64,000 nucleotides of DNA from Asterella californica (GCA_036924285.1 JAYKYS010000014.1:6138001-6202000), one strand, 5' to 3'. Positions 33,310 to 43,987 are shown, numbered from the stretch's first letter. The notes: generated from the letters alone by a model not told the origin. A program made the numbers and translations.

Positions 33310-34908
33310 TCATCCTATACCCGTAGCCTCGAGAGCATCCGTCCACTCTCCGTCATCCTCAGCATGTTCGTCCTCGATGAAGCCGATGTAAGCATCAAGG
33401 ACTTCCTTTGTAGTCGCATCCAAGACCTCCCTTGAAATGAACCCAACCTTGACATCTCGAATGCGCTCCTCCCAACCTCCCTTCACATCCATCGTCGTCA
33501 TATCTGCATCTGGTAGTTGTTTGTCAGCAATCAGATCACCCACGTCCGTTGTCTGCACCTCAACCATTTCCTCCGGTTGTGAAGGATTGCCCTCCATTGC
33601 CTGTTCAGGAAGAATAGTTTCCTGTTGAATCCTATCCTCCTGAGCTAGCCTCCCTGAAGAAGTATCTTGTTGGTCCTTCTTCTCGCACTGCATCGTGGAT
33701 GCAGTATCCAACCTGAGCTCGTTTAGATCCTCGTGCTCACCCAAACCATCTATATGGAGATCATGCTCAATCTCCTCCACCCTAGCACCATAACATGTAG
33801 CTTCGATAGCTACAACTGCATGTACCGCAAGGTAATCATCCACAAACTTCTTCATCCCTCCTTTACCAACGTTGGCTTGAAGGAGAGTACCCGTACTTGT
33901 GAATGTAACCTTTCCATCATCCCAAGAAATAACCTCACGTTGCAAAGACTCTGTAAAGTCGATGCAATCGTCCCGTTGATGGTCAGTACCATCACACCAC
34001 ATACACTGATGTACCCAAGCTGGTTTGGGTACAAGCTCCATCTTGGTTGACGATCCCTTGTCCTCCAACCTAGTAACCTTAGCTTGCAGATCTCGCATCT
34101 TTTGCTGTAGGTCCTCGATGGTTGGATCCTCCTCCTCTACAATCACAACTGGAGGTTGAACCTCAGATACTACCTGAACTGGTGTGGTAGTCAACGATAC
34201 ATGTGTCGATCTGATAACCCTTTCCCTTGTATGTCTCCAGACAAGAAGCTCAACCGCTTCATGCACAACCTCCCAATTCCTTGTCAACCCTTCTTCTTCC
34301 TCCCCATCCTCCAGAAGTAGTTCCAACTGTTCCTGCCATGGTTCATCCGCAGCTTGAAGAAACAGCTCCGTCTTGTAGCTCTCCAAGGTTAGCTTGTCCA
34401 CCCGAGATAGTTGAGAGAATTGTCTCTCAAACTCCTCTAACAGCTCTGTAGGCTGTAAACCCTTGCTAGATCTGTTGACCCATTCCAGAAATGATTTCTT
34501 GGTTACTCGATCTGAGCTTCCCAAGAAATACTCCTCCCTCAACGCATGTGAAAATGTATCCCAGTTCTTCCCAAAATGCTTTGTTAGACCCTTCACATGC
34601 TCCCTTATCTCAGGCACCGCAGCGAGTTCGAATGTCTCGATCATCTCCTTCTCCGACACCTGATCCAAATCCATCTCCGTCTTGTAACATCTCAAGTACT
34701 TTGAGATGTCTTTCCCATCAAACAGATCGAGCTTGTCGATCACCCTTCGAAACGTCTTCGTCTCCAAAGCCTCCTTTTGTTGGCTCCCTTGCTCTTGTCG
34801 CATAAACAAAGTGAAGGCTTGAAACAAACGTGCAGTTGCTGCATCCAACTGCACCCCTGGTATACCCTCTAATCCGTCCATCCCGTCCATAGTCATGGCT
34901 CGTCCCAT
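33310..34908 (-). CDS. B Gag protein (532 aa) with CCHC zinc knuckle
   Basis: An intact frame from ATG 34908, colinear with A's Gag: capsid-like segment with LRCYKTEMDLDQVSEKEMIETF and NWDTFSHALREEYFLGSS, the coiled coil IEDLQQKMRDLQAKVTRLED, the zinc knuckle CMWCDGTDHQRDDC, and an acidic tail that is longer than A's by a few short insertions. Differences from A look scattered and often conservative, as expected for a family with selected Gag function. No protease, RT or integrase accompanies it, so movement requires a helper element. Confidence 0.92.
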   Translation of the reverse strand: MGRAMTMDGMDGLEGIPGVQLDAATARLFQAFTLFMRQEQGSQQKEALETKTFRRVIDKLDLFDGKDISKYLRCYKTEMDLDQVSEKEMIETFELAAVPEIREHVKGLTKHFGKNWDTFSHALREEYFLGSSDRVTKKSFLEWVNRSSKGLQPTELLEEFERQFSQLSRVDKLTLESYKTELFLQAADEPWQEQLELLLEDGEEEEGLTRNWEVVHEAVELLVWRHTRERVIRSTHVSLTTTPVQVVSEVQPPVVIVEEEDPTIEDLQQKMRDLQAKVTRLEDKGSSTKMELVPKPAWVHQCMWCDGTDHQRDDCIDFTESLQREVISWDDGKVTFTSTGTLLQANVGKGGMKKFVDDYLAVHAVVAIEATCYGARVEEIEHDLHIDGLGEHEDLNELRLDTASTMQCEKKDQQDTSSGRLAQEDRIQQETILPEQAMEGNPSQPEEMVEVQTTDVGDLIADKQLPDADMTTMDVKGGWEERIRDVKVGFISREVLDATTKEVLDAYIGFIEDEHAEDDGEWTDALEATGIG

Positions 34909-35078
34909 CCTCCCATCCTCCCATGAACCCAATCGTCTACAAATCCATCATCCCAGGTCCGCAGCATCCTCCCGAACAACCAAATCCATCTTCATCCTCG
35001 TTCATGATTGCTGATCTCTCTGTCCAGTTCTCACACAAATATCTCCACTCCAGACCTTCACGTCGAGTTCACCACCTA

Positions 35079-37110
35079 TGTCGCGTCGGACGTTTTGTAC
35101 GTGAAGGATGTCCAGGAAAACGCGAGGTTCCTGGCTGTGGAGATGCTGTGTGCCAAACAGAGACAAGACAGAGAAGAACAACCACGAAAAGGAATGCTGC
35201 GATACATACCACTCTGAAAGTATGTACACTGTCGATTCTTTCTCCAAACAGCAGAAAATTGAGGAACAGACCAGAGCGGTCTGTAACCTACTTCAGAAGC
35301 CCTAAAACAAACCCCTGAATCGCAACCCTAGCCTGAAATCGCCAAAGCGTAGCTCAAAGCAAGAGAAACTTCTCTTTGCTAACAACCAGAGCCACAACAG
35401 TATCACGCGATCCAAACCCAAGTCCAAACCACATCCATGTATAAGCTCTTAGCTAAAGCTAGCTACCACAAGCTGTATACAGTCAACCAGAACTCTAACG
35501 AACTCAAAAGAGCAAAATCCGTAGCGAAGAAACCGAAAAAGACCTATCTGTGAACTTCCTCCTTTCGCTGAACGGACTTCAGATGTCGATAGGGTCTCCT
35601 CCGCTGACTCCGTTAACCCAAGAAACCTTCAGATCCGACTCCCAACAGCCGAGATATCGCCGATTTTCGGTCGCAGGTGATCGAACCTTCAAAAACGCCT
35701 CCCTGCGGCTTAAAACCGCTCACACCGCACAAACGGATCGTCCAAACTGATATCCGTCTTCGCTGGCAGATGGATCTAGCTACCCTGAACCCAACGAGAC
35801 TCCAAACAAGTCGTTTGGAGTTCCCCTTGCAAAACCACGCAAGAAATTTGGTCGCAGGTTGCAAAAAACTGACGTAAACCAGCTCCCTGCGGCTCAAACT
35901 TGCTCACCACACCCAAACCAACAATCCAATTCACACACGGTCTTCTCCTATGAGTAGATGAAGACTCCCTGATCGCGTAGGCACCAAGAACGAAGAGCTT
36001 GGCTCACCGATCGCGAAGAACAGCCCAACCTCAGGTCGCAGGTGAACGAAAATCTGATGTAAGCGCTTCCCTGCGAGCCAATTTCACTCAGAACTTCCAA
36101 ACCACCCGATGAAAACTGGTATCGTCTTCAATTTCCTGTAGAACTCGGTGTTCTGATCCCGTTGGATCCAAGGACAGCAAGTTTGGACTCCGGAAAGGCC
36201 CGAACGGTCCAACTCTCCTTCACAGGTAACTGAAAACTCCAAATCTGCTTCCTGCGTCTCAATTTCACTCAATACGCACTCCCCGATCCGTCTCTTCCCA
36301 AACCGTTTGAACCAGTGCGTAGCCTGCTCAGATCTGAATCCAACGACGCCTTGCGCGCTTGCATTGGACTTCCAAATCTCCCGCACCGTCCGCTGACAGG
36401 TCGCAGGCGCAAGCAAGCCCCTTAAGCAGCCCCCTTGTTACAGTCTGTACGTACGAAGTTCAACCCTCAATTCCTGAATAATAAGAAGCAGGCCCCTTGT
36501 GTCTTTGATATAACGCCTGGAGCCCTAAATACCCAGTCAGCAAGTAACTAGGGGCCTAGCTTGATTTTACCTTTTTCCGAATCGCATAACTTCTTCTCTG
36601 GATGTCCAAACGAAATAAACAAGATGCCCATGGAAAGCTGACAACGAGCTCTATCCATCTATGCGATAAAAGTAAAGATCCGAAGTTGCGCCAAAAGCTC
36701 GTAAGCTGGAGCCTAGCTTGTTTTCTCCATCTTTCGAGTCCTGTAACTTCTTCACTATGCGTCCAAACGAAGTAGACAAAGTGCCTATGGAATGCTGACA
36801 AGGAGCTCTATCCACTGGTGCGATAAGAACGAAAGATCCGAAGTGGTGCCAAAAACCCGTAAGCTGGGGCCTAGCTTATTTTCTCCATCTTTCGAGTCCT
36901 GTAACTTCTCCACTAGGCATCCAAACGAAGTAGACAAAGTGCCTTTGGAAAGCTGACAAGGAGCTCTACCCATCTATGTGATGAAAATGGAGATCTGAGA
37001 TTGTGCCAAAAGCCCGTAAGCTGGGGCCTAGCTTGTCTTCTCATGAGTGACTTTGGAGTGACAAGCATCGAAGTTTGAATTTCAGGTAGGAGCCGGTCCA
37101 CGACACGACA
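35079..37110 (-). repeat. B 5' LTR
   Basis: 2032-bp partner of 30579-32610 (157-bp array at about 36560-37031). On the minus strand a candidate primer-binding site starting GGTGGTGAACTCG follows within four bases (about 35060-35074), as in A. Confidence 0.95.
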
Positions 37111-37114
37111 CCGT

Positions 37115-37650
37115 GAAGATGAATGTCGTTGTAGCGCTGCAGGAAGACAACTTCCGTAGGCAGAGCCTGGGAAGGCTACAGGGGGCATACACCCTGTGAT
37201 TGATCCAACCCGATGGAATGTGAGTGTGAGAATAAGGAGTAACGACTGTTACCACTTCTTACGACTTCTGCGAAGCCGGACAGCCTTCTGGAGGTGTGAG
37301 AAGACGAGCTAAACCCCCAGAAGACGAGAATCGCTTCGGGAAGACGGTATCGAGAAGACCGGAAGAAGCAACCTGGAAGCAGGAAGATCGTCTTCCCGAG
37401 CTTCTCTGTGAATAGTTGTGTGATATTTTAGTTGGTAGTTGTTTGTTTAGTTCCAGAGCACCATTTGGCGTGTCTGGAAGACGTGTTGTTTTGTGTGGTT
37501 TTGTGAGAAGACGGGATTTCTAGGCAAAACCCGTGTGTTTGTGTGTTTGAACAGATCTTAGAACTTAGAGCAGCGTTACTTGTGCAAATCCTCTGTGGGA
37601 ACGATATCTTGTATACTAAATGGGCAAAAGGAGAAATCCTTCGTCACTAC
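37115..37650 (+). other. H 3' terminal segment
   Basis: Last 536 bp of H after B. It is GAAGAC-rich (37280-37400) and ends with ATGGGCAAAAGGAG...CACTACA. The whole segment matches H2 (59094-59590) in inverted orientation. No coding frame is recognised. Confidence 0.8.
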
Positions 37651-37655
37651 AACTC

Positions 37656-37906
37656 TCTTCTGGAAGAAATTCTTCGATGAGTGCATTACTCAACGTCTCC
37701 CATGTGTCCTCAACTGCACCAGGTGTCTTGCTCTTCACTCGGTCTTCATACCACGTAAGAGCAAAATCTTCTAAAAACTCTGGCAATAACAACACCCATT
37801 CTTCCTTCCTTCTCACGTTGTTTCCGATGCAACCCCTTTTGAAGTCTCGTACAAATGGTTCTACATCTTCATTGTCCTTCCCATGAAACACTGGTAACTT
37901 CCCCAT
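37656..37906 (-). pseudogene. C gag, N-terminal portion (5' of the H insertion)
   Basis: ATG 37906 opens MGKLPVFHGKDNEDVEPFVRDF, a gypsy gag N-terminal pattern, then WVLLLPEFLEDFALTWYEDR and WETLSNALIEEFLP of the capsid domain. The frame runs straight into the H terminus. The remainder of gag is at 18612-17729, in the same frame after discounting H and one ACTCT. Confidence 0.9.
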
Positions 37907-38119
37907 CTTGTAACTATTCTTTCTACCCTTCTAATTTTTGTGCAATAACTACTCACTAAAAGAGTACGAACATCACCAATTCCATTCGCGAATAATCTAC
38001 CATAGGTAAAATAAAAGGAAATGGTTGTAACAACACCTCTTGTGCTATCTCTTCTCCCAAGGTAATCATGAGCCTGAGTCGCATCACCGTCTTCTCCACC
38101 ATCCGAATGACGATCTCCA

Positions 38120-38596
38120 TCACAACTCAACCGAGTCCTCTTTTGAAGTCGACAACTTCTCCGTCTCAGCTCTTTGAGTCTCGTCCAACTTCTCGACTAC
38201 TGACGTAAGTAGGGCGGCCACATCGACGCACTTGTGTCCTCTTGATAGATCACCCACTCCACAACTTGGACAAGGATCTTCGCCTAGAAGATGAATTGGC
38301 GCTAGTGACGATGGACCCACTCGAAGACTTAAATCAGTAAACTCCCGCTTCCCTTTAGCTCTCTCGGTTCTGATTCTAGTTGGACAATTCACTACTTTGT
38401 GTCCCAACCCTCTACAGAAATAACACCACAAGTCGGTTTCTACTCTTCTCCTCGGAGATTCTACTTGAGGTTTAATACTAGGGTTTTCAAACTTGACGAT
38501 AATCTCTCTCGAACTTTCTCCGACACTTACTATGACATCTAAACCTTGAGGAAGGTTTCTAAGTCTAACTTTCCAATCTTTTGAATTTCCACTCAT
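38120..38596 (-). CDS. C upstream ORF with its own CCHC zinc knuckle (158 aa)
   Basis: An intact frame from ATG 38596 lies between the C 5' LTR and gag. It contains a hydrophilic N-terminal part (WKVRLRNLPQGLDVIVSVGE), then CYFCRGLGHKVVNC (C-x2-C-x4-H-x4-C) and a second cysteine-rich segment CPSCGVGDLSRGHKC, and ends in a glutamate/threonine-rich tail. It may be a nucleic-acid-binding accessory protein of C or a captured host fragment. The family is not recognised beyond the knuckle. Between its stop and gag (37907-38119) a 54-codon open stretch (ATG 38105) has no recognisable product. Confidence 0.6.
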   Translation of the reverse strand: MSGNSKDWKVRLRNLPQGLDVIVSVGESSREIIVKFENPSIKPQVESPRRRVETDLWCYFCRGLGHKVVNCPTRIRTERAKGKREFTDLSLRVGPSSLAPIHLLGEDPCPSCGVGDLSRGHKCVDVAALLTSVVEKLDETQRAETEKLSTSKEDSVEL

Positions 38597-39900
38597 GTTG
38601 CACCTTCTCAACCATTAAGTGGACAAAATATCATAGAGGAAAATAATTCTACATCACTTTCTTAACTCTTCCGAGCTTTATATTGGAAATCGTGTATTAT
38701 ACATGCTATACACGAAATAAAATCTAATCTAAAATTAACTATCGAAGATATGATCCTCCTCACCATCGTTTGTACTAATCACAACAGACATCTTGAACTC
38801 ACTCTTGTAAGGATCCAACTCTACTTCACCAAGAGCATTCGTGGCCTCCACACTGAATGATGCTTTAAACTCGGCTTTCTTCAATTCTGTGCCAATGGTC
38901 GCGGAAGCTTCTTCGTATAGGGTAAAGAGGGCACCCCAAGTGCTATAGATGCGTGTTCGTAACTCATCTATACTTAACTTGGGCTTCTCCGTCTCTGTTC
39001 AAACTCCTAAACGTCTCTTCTTCCACCTCGTCATTCGAACTGGATTCCCCATGAAGTATCTACGAGACCTCCTTGTATGCCGAAACGTATATCTCTTAGT
39101 TGGTAAGAGATCTCTCCAAGATTTTTGTGGTCTCCAGTAGTTCAACCTCCAAGCTACTAAATCATGAAGTTTCAACAGAAACTTCCCTAATCAGAAGAGA
39201 TGGTGATGACAGTACAAATTTTCAGAGAACTGAAATTTGTATATTTTCACTTCCCTCATGGTTGTCAACCCCCTCCACTTTGAAACATTCTTTCTCCCTC
39301 TTCATACCTCATCTTCTCATGATTTCTTTTGTCCTGGATAGCTTATCAACCACTCTAAAACACTGGAAAGTTTCTCAGGAAAATAAAATTCACAGAAAAT
39401 CTGACACTGACTGTAAACTTTTTCCAGAGAACAGAATTCCTCAACTTTGAAAAATCATTGCTCCCTCTCTAGACCACCTTTTCCTATGATTTCTTTTGTC
39501 TTAGATAGGTTATCAGCCAATCTAAAACACTGGAAAGTTTCACAGGAGAATAAAAATCACAGGAAAGTTGACAGCGACTGTACAAATTTTCCAAAGAGCA
39601 GAATTTCTAAACTCACAAATTTCTCTCCTCTAATAACTTTTCTCTCCTCCTTTCTCTACAACTCTTATTGCACCTTCTTTCAACTCTCCTCAAACCCTTT
39701 CTAAGTGAACAAGATGTAAAGAATGACTTCGAACGCGTCATATATCACTACGGGATACACGAAAGGTTCTAGCGTTGCTAACATCGCGTTAGCTCTCTCT
39801 CCATGTGCTCTCTCATTATCTCCTTTTGTCGAATATAGAACTGAACTCTAAACATTTTCAATGATCCCTTCAAGTGAGGTCTCGGCAACGGAACCAAAAA
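38597..39900 (-). other. C 5' untranslated leader with primer-binding site
   Basis: No gene is recognised. Two imperfect direct repeats of about 180 bp occur at about 39300-39480 and 39485-39620 (ATGATTTCTTTTGTC...CACTGGAAAGTTTC). On the minus strand, TGGTTCCGTTGCCGAG (39896-39881), five bases after the LTR end, has the TGG start of a primer-binding site; the tRNA is not identified. Confidence 0.6.
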
Positions 39901-40813
39901 TGTAAACCCTCCGTGGTCCTATCGATCAACTACCCCCCCGATCTCTCAACCTCCACAATCGTCATCCACGAATCTGCAACATGTCGGGCCTGTCTCTCAC
40001 TCAGGGGTCACCTCTGATGGCTTTGATGGAAGCACACCATGAACTTGAAGGGAAAATGCTGAGTTCACTCATTCATACACCCACAAACTTATCAACTAAA
40101 AATCTCCTTAAACACATCAACTAAAATCCTCCATTCTAACGACGTCTCTCAAGTTCTCACATGCTAAAAATATCCCACACTCTATATATTACTCAAGTTG
40201 TCATTACGACTATGTGAAAACAAGGATGAGGAGCTCTTCTCTACTCCTCTATTTATACATTCTAGGTTTTTACTTTGGTACCCCGGTAACTCAGCCGTAA
40301 CTACTTTTACCGGGTTTTACTAAGATATTACTTAAGATAAAAGCATTAATCACATGGGCTTTTTACCTTTTCACATGGGTTTATTCCTTCAAAGTCAACA
40401 ACTTCTAGAAGGATTCTGGAATATTCTCAAGGAATCTCGAATTTCCACCCCCTCTCTACACTAGGACTCACTAAAAAGGAAACATGTGGAATCTCTTCTT
40501 GTTTTTAATGCCCACAAAGTTCACAACTTTAATCCAACCACTAATATCAAGTCAAAAAGAAGATAAGGGATACTTTCCACCTCCTTTCTACCTTTTAGAC
40601 AAGATGACAAGATAGTAGTGCTCACTCTTTAGCAAATATCTGAATTCTGCCAAAACTACAGCTAAGTTTAACCATAACTAACTTTTAGCTAGTCATGACT
40701 AACTTGATACCTCCTAAAAGTACTTTGGCAGCAAATAAACATTCTCAACACTTAGTTAGAACTAAACACCTTACTAATAGACAAACTTCCTATGTGTAAC
40801 ATAGGTCGTTACA
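39901..40813 (-). repeat. C 5' LTR
   Basis: 913 bp, about 98% identical by eye to 13044-13957. It starts TGTAAACCC and ends GTTACA on the plus strand, followed by AGGC, the target duplication in D. Confidence 0.95.
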
Positions 40814-41750
40814 AGGCAGCATAAGGTGATATACTGGGCCGTAAGATACCCTGAGCTACCAACTCTTTCAGCTGAGTCTTCAGCTCTGTCAGCTCATCAA
40901 ATGACATGCGTCTTGATGACACTACAATAGGTGTAGCTCCAGGAACCAGATCAATAGCATGATCCAAGGCTCTCCTCGGAGGAAGTCCTGTTGGTAACTG
41001 GTCCGGCATTATGTGAGAAAACCTCTCAATTAATGCTTGCATATCAGGATGTATAGGAAGAGCAGCAACACGTTCTTCCTCATCCGTCTCCACCTTGGGT
41101 TTAGACATCACTGCAACCCAAGCTTCGTCTACTGACTTGATCTGCTTTCCAAACTGTCTAGCTGTGCAGATCTGAAATGCCACCTTGGCTCGTTGGAACC
41201 TACGAGCAGCATGTTTGGCTCCTTGGGTCTCTCTTTGATGATCAAAGGATGTGGTTGACCCAAGCCCCATCGATTCATGACAATGACATTCCCTTCTTTA
41301 ACATCTAGCTTTGCCTTGGTCTCTTGTAACCAAGACCAGGACAAGATACCCTCCATTGTATCACCCAAGTTCATAACTAGGAATTCATGCTTCCTGGTTA
41401 CTCCTCCAACAGTAATAGGAACACTCATGAGCTTTTCTGTAACGGTTGTGCTACCTTGCACAAACCTTACCAACAACGAGCTCATGATCTTGGTTCTAGT
41501 CATCCCTAGGTCTTGACCAGCTTTTCATCCAAGACATTCACATCTGCTCCAGTATCTATAAGCAAACAACACTGTTGGCTTCCTAGTTTCACTTCAATCC
41601 ATGGTAGAAAATCTCCATGTTCTACCAAATGCTCATCAGCACATACCTCTGCTCCAGTAGATGCCTCAACTTGTTCTTCAACACTGGTTGTCTCTTCAGC
41701 TGTCAACCCACGAACATTGCTCGCTGTTGAACGTTGAGGACACTCACGAG
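40814..41750 (-). pseudogene. D protease and N-terminal part of RT
   Basis: Minus-strand pieces: retropepsin CCLLIDTGADVNVLDEKLV (about 41580-41520) with an intact DTGA active site, then a stop near 41506 and a continuation with EFLVMNLGDTMEGILSWSWL. The pre-RT linker ends LKELVAQGILRPSISPYAA at the C insertion. The RT core resumes at 13043. Frames change at about 41270 and 41506. Confidence 0.88.
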
Positions 41751-42917
41751 CGATGTGACCATCTCGTCCGCATCGAAAATAGATGATCGTCCTTGAAGGT
41801 GTAGCACTGCTAGCTCCACTGCTCCTAGCACTTGAAGTCGAAGCTTGGTTGGATCCTGCATTGGATGCATAAGATCCAGTAGGTCGGGTCGGGTCTGAGT
41901 AGGTCCACGAGTAACTCCTTGCTGTTGAGACCCACGAGGAAATCTCCTTCCTGCTGCACCAAATCTTCCACCACCACGTCCTCTACCACCTCTACTCTGA
42001 GAGGACGCTATCTGTCCTTGAGGATTGCGCCAAAATCCTCTACTAGGCTCGCCACCACTTGTTCCACGCTGAAACTTGGAAGGCTGCACGGTATAATTAC
42101 GCTCCCTAGTGTTTTCTGCTGCTTCTAGAAATGCAAACAATTCTTGCATGTCCTCGGACTTGTGAAACATAACCCAGCTATCAAACACACTAGCATAGAA
42201 ACCCTGCAGACCTTTCTTCAAGTGAAACAGCAAGTCGATGCGATCCACCATGTGCAAACGAGTAACCAACTCAGAAAATCGCTGAAGGTACTGTCTAATA
42301 CTCCCTGTCTGTCTCAGATGAATGAGCTCCAGCCGAAACTGTGTAGCTTCATCCACTGGTACCAGATGTCTTCTGAGTTCATCCTTCAGCTCCGGCCAAG
42401 TGGACATAGGAGTTGTACCGTTCAAATTCCTCATCCGCTGTTGACCTCCATACCACTCCTTAGCCTCTCCTTCCAGTCTACTAACAGCATAGGTGAACCA
42501 ACTACGCTCATCGAAATTCTCCAAGTAATTCTCCATCTCAGTAACTCATAATTCAAACTTGGAAAAGCTTTTCTCACCATTGAAGGATGATGGTGTTGCT
42601 GGTTCAGCCCACTTCACTTTCCGCTTGTGTCCTTCTTTGGCTGAGCTGCCTTCCGCAACATTATCTTGCGCCTTCTGTGACCCATCTTCATTCTTATCTG
42701 CTTGAGTAGCATCAACTGCTCCTTCACCCAGCAGTGCTAAATCCTTGACTTGCTCAGCTTGTAGTACAAGGACCTCTACTTCTTTCTCTTGTGTTGCTTT
42801 TGCTTGAGCTAAATCCGCCTTAAGCACCTTGTTCTCAGCTTCCACTTGCTCAAGTCGGCCTTCCAACTTCTTCAGAAACGCTTGCATCTCGTCCATCCCA
42901 GTCGGCACGGCTTCCAT
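41703..42917 (-). pseudogene. D gag with degenerate zinc knuckle
   Basis: ATG 42917. An N-terminal coiled coil (MDEMQAFLKKLEGRLEQVEAENKVLKADLAQ) leads to a capsid domain (WFTYAVSRLEGEAKEWY, LRRHLVPVDEATQFRLELIHLRQTGSIRQYLQRFSEL). A glycine/arginine-rich linker follows, then, in a shifted frame near 41780, the zinc knuckle FRCGRDGHIARECPQ, whose first cysteine is tyrosine. One TGA at 42546-42548 splits gag. The order and motifs are those of chromovirus Gag. Confidence 0.88.
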
Positions 42918-42950
42918 TGTCGATGGTGTTCAGCAAAGATTCAACCTGAA

Positions 42951-42965
42951 CCTGCTCTGATACCA
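42951..42965 (-). promoter_or_regulatory. D primer-binding site (initiator Met tRNA)
   Basis: On the minus strand TGGTATCAGAGCAGG lies two bases after the 5' LTR terminus. It is the standard plant initiator-methionine tRNA complement used to prime minus-strand DNA synthesis. Confidence 0.93.
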
Positions 42966-42967
42966 AC

Positions 42968-43987
42968 TGTAACGTTCGACCGCAGATCACGAAAATGAGT
43001 TGTCCGTCTCTAGCCAATGAATTGCCGAACGTGAACCTCCCTGAAGACATTGTACTATATTTGTGTCTCCAGATCCAATTCGTTAAACTTTCCGCTAATA
43101 AACACCAAGGAATTGTTAACCGTCGGACGGGTTTAGAATAACCAACTAGTCTTCTGCAGGTCTCTGCTACTAATCTCAGGTTTCAGAACACTGTGGAAAC
43201 TATTCCAGGCTTGGGTTTGGTAAAATTTGGACAGCGCTTCCGCTACTGGTGGTTAAGTCGGAACGCAATAAGCCCTGCAGGACTACAGCCAGGACTAGGA
43301 AGCCTAGTGGATGCTAGGAAGTAGAAAAGTACACAGAAATAGAGTCAACTCCACACCAGACGCTTCAATCCAACTTTGGCACTCAATCCAAGCTTGCTTA
43401 TCATATAACAAAGCAAATCACGGGCTCATATACCGTACACAACGTTTACTTGCTGATAGGGTCTCGGAGAAACGCTAAGACCGGCAATCTTCCCTGCTGC
43501 TAAAATTCTCTGATGAGAATTTCACTTCGGGACTAGAACTTCTCCAAAAAGCTTGTCTTCTCTCTGGACGCTCTGATCTTCCACTCAGAAGACTAAATCT
43601 CAGATTAACAATCTTACTAACTCTAGAATTCCTCTGGTGACCTCAACCGGTAACTCTCAATCAACGGTTTATTCTCTGTGTAATCTGATCTAGGTCTTTA
43701 GTCTACCAAGGTACTTCTCTGCTTAATCTCTCTCTGTCAGCCACCAGAATGTCTGCTCAGTCTCTCTGGTCCTGCTCTCTGGTCACAGTCCCTCTGCGCA
43801 ACTTCTGCTCCGTCTCTTCCGGTACAGGAAGGTGAAGAATGGAAAAAAGTGAAGTTTTAGGGTTCGCGACCCCTAGTTATACTCTCCCCATCTCGTCCAA
43901 GCTTCGGCCTTCGTTCTCGAGACCCCGAGCCAGCGCCGCGTGTGCTTCTTGTCGTTAATCACTGCCCATTTTAGAAACGGCGTTACA
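42968..43987 (-). repeat. D 5' LTR
   Basis: 1020-bp partner of 8862-9881. It begins TGTAACGTTCGACC and ends GCGTTACA on the plus strand, and is followed by CATG, the target duplication. Confidence 0.95.

Larger units (their letters stand above)
30579..37110 (-). mobile_element. B: gag-only long-LTR retrotransposon, inverted relative of A, nested in H
   Basis: LTRs of 2032 bp (30579-32610, 35079-37110) flank a 2468-bp internal region with one Gag ORF on the minus strand. The target duplication is CCGT (30575-30578, 37111-37114). H2 at about 59590-59635 preserves the same sequence without B, an empty site confirming the ends. About six LTR differences were seen by eye. The termini are TGTCG...CGACA. 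B is the same family as A but a diverged copy (roughly 85-90% by eye), so the two transposed independently into H. Confidence 0.95.
18613..37650 (+). mobile_element. H: GAAGAC-rich composite element without visible LTRs, inserted in C gag
   Basis: The ends are exact. ACTCT precedes it (18608-18612) and follows it (37651-37655), and C's gag frame is restored by removing H plus one ACTCT. It starts TGTGGTGCCCACAA and ends CGTCACTACA, so the termini are TG...CA with a short imperfect inverted repeat. Without nested elements A and B it is about 5977 bp. The first 2 kb and the last 1.6 kb do not resemble each other by eye, so no LTR pair is evident. GAAGAC and GTCTTC hexamers are dense throughout. 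It encodes one long plus-strand ORF (20641-21662 and 28188-29478, split by A) and no RT, integrase or known transposase. A second copy of its 3' end, H2, lies at 59094-60337. Confidence 0.85.
13044..40813 (-). mobile_element. C: Ty3/gypsy element inserted in D reverse transcriptase and split by H
   Basis: Two LTRs (13044-13957, 914 bp; 39901-40813, 913 bp) begin TGTAAACCC and end GTTACA on the plus strand. The flanks are GGGC (13040-13043) and AGGC (40814-40817), a 4-bp duplication with one mismatch; the D reading frame confirms a 4-bp target. Internal order on the minus strand: an upstream CCHC ORF (38596-38120), gag (37906-37656 then 18607-17729), protease, RT, RNase H, integrase (to 13971). 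No chromodomain is seen. H interrupts gag. One stop and two frameshifts inactivate the copy. About 14 substitutions and 3 indels separate the LTRs by eye. Confidence 0.95.
8862..43987 (-). mobile_element. D: chromovirus-type Ty3/gypsy element, complete but split by C
   Basis: D is bounded by two 1020-bp LTRs (8862-9881, 42968-43987) starting TGTAA and ending TTACA, and by a CATG duplication (8858-8861 and 43988-43991). Coding order on the minus strand is gag (42917-41703), protease (about 41750-41300), RT, RNase H, integrase and chromodomain (to 10279). About 16 differences between the LTRs were seen by eye. Element C interrupts it inside RT at 13043/40814. The coding region carries several stops and frameshifts, so it is a dead copy. 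A perfect initiator-Met PBS sits by the 5' LTR. Confidence 0.95.

Noticed and set aside
18613..37650. H as a CACTA transposon because its end reads CACTACA
   Set aside because: The orientation is wrong (CACTA would have to start the element reading inwards) and the target duplication is 5 bp, not 3 bp.
42009..42551. Long plus-strand frames opposite D gag
   Set aside because: Antisense shadows of the gag frame with no independent motif.
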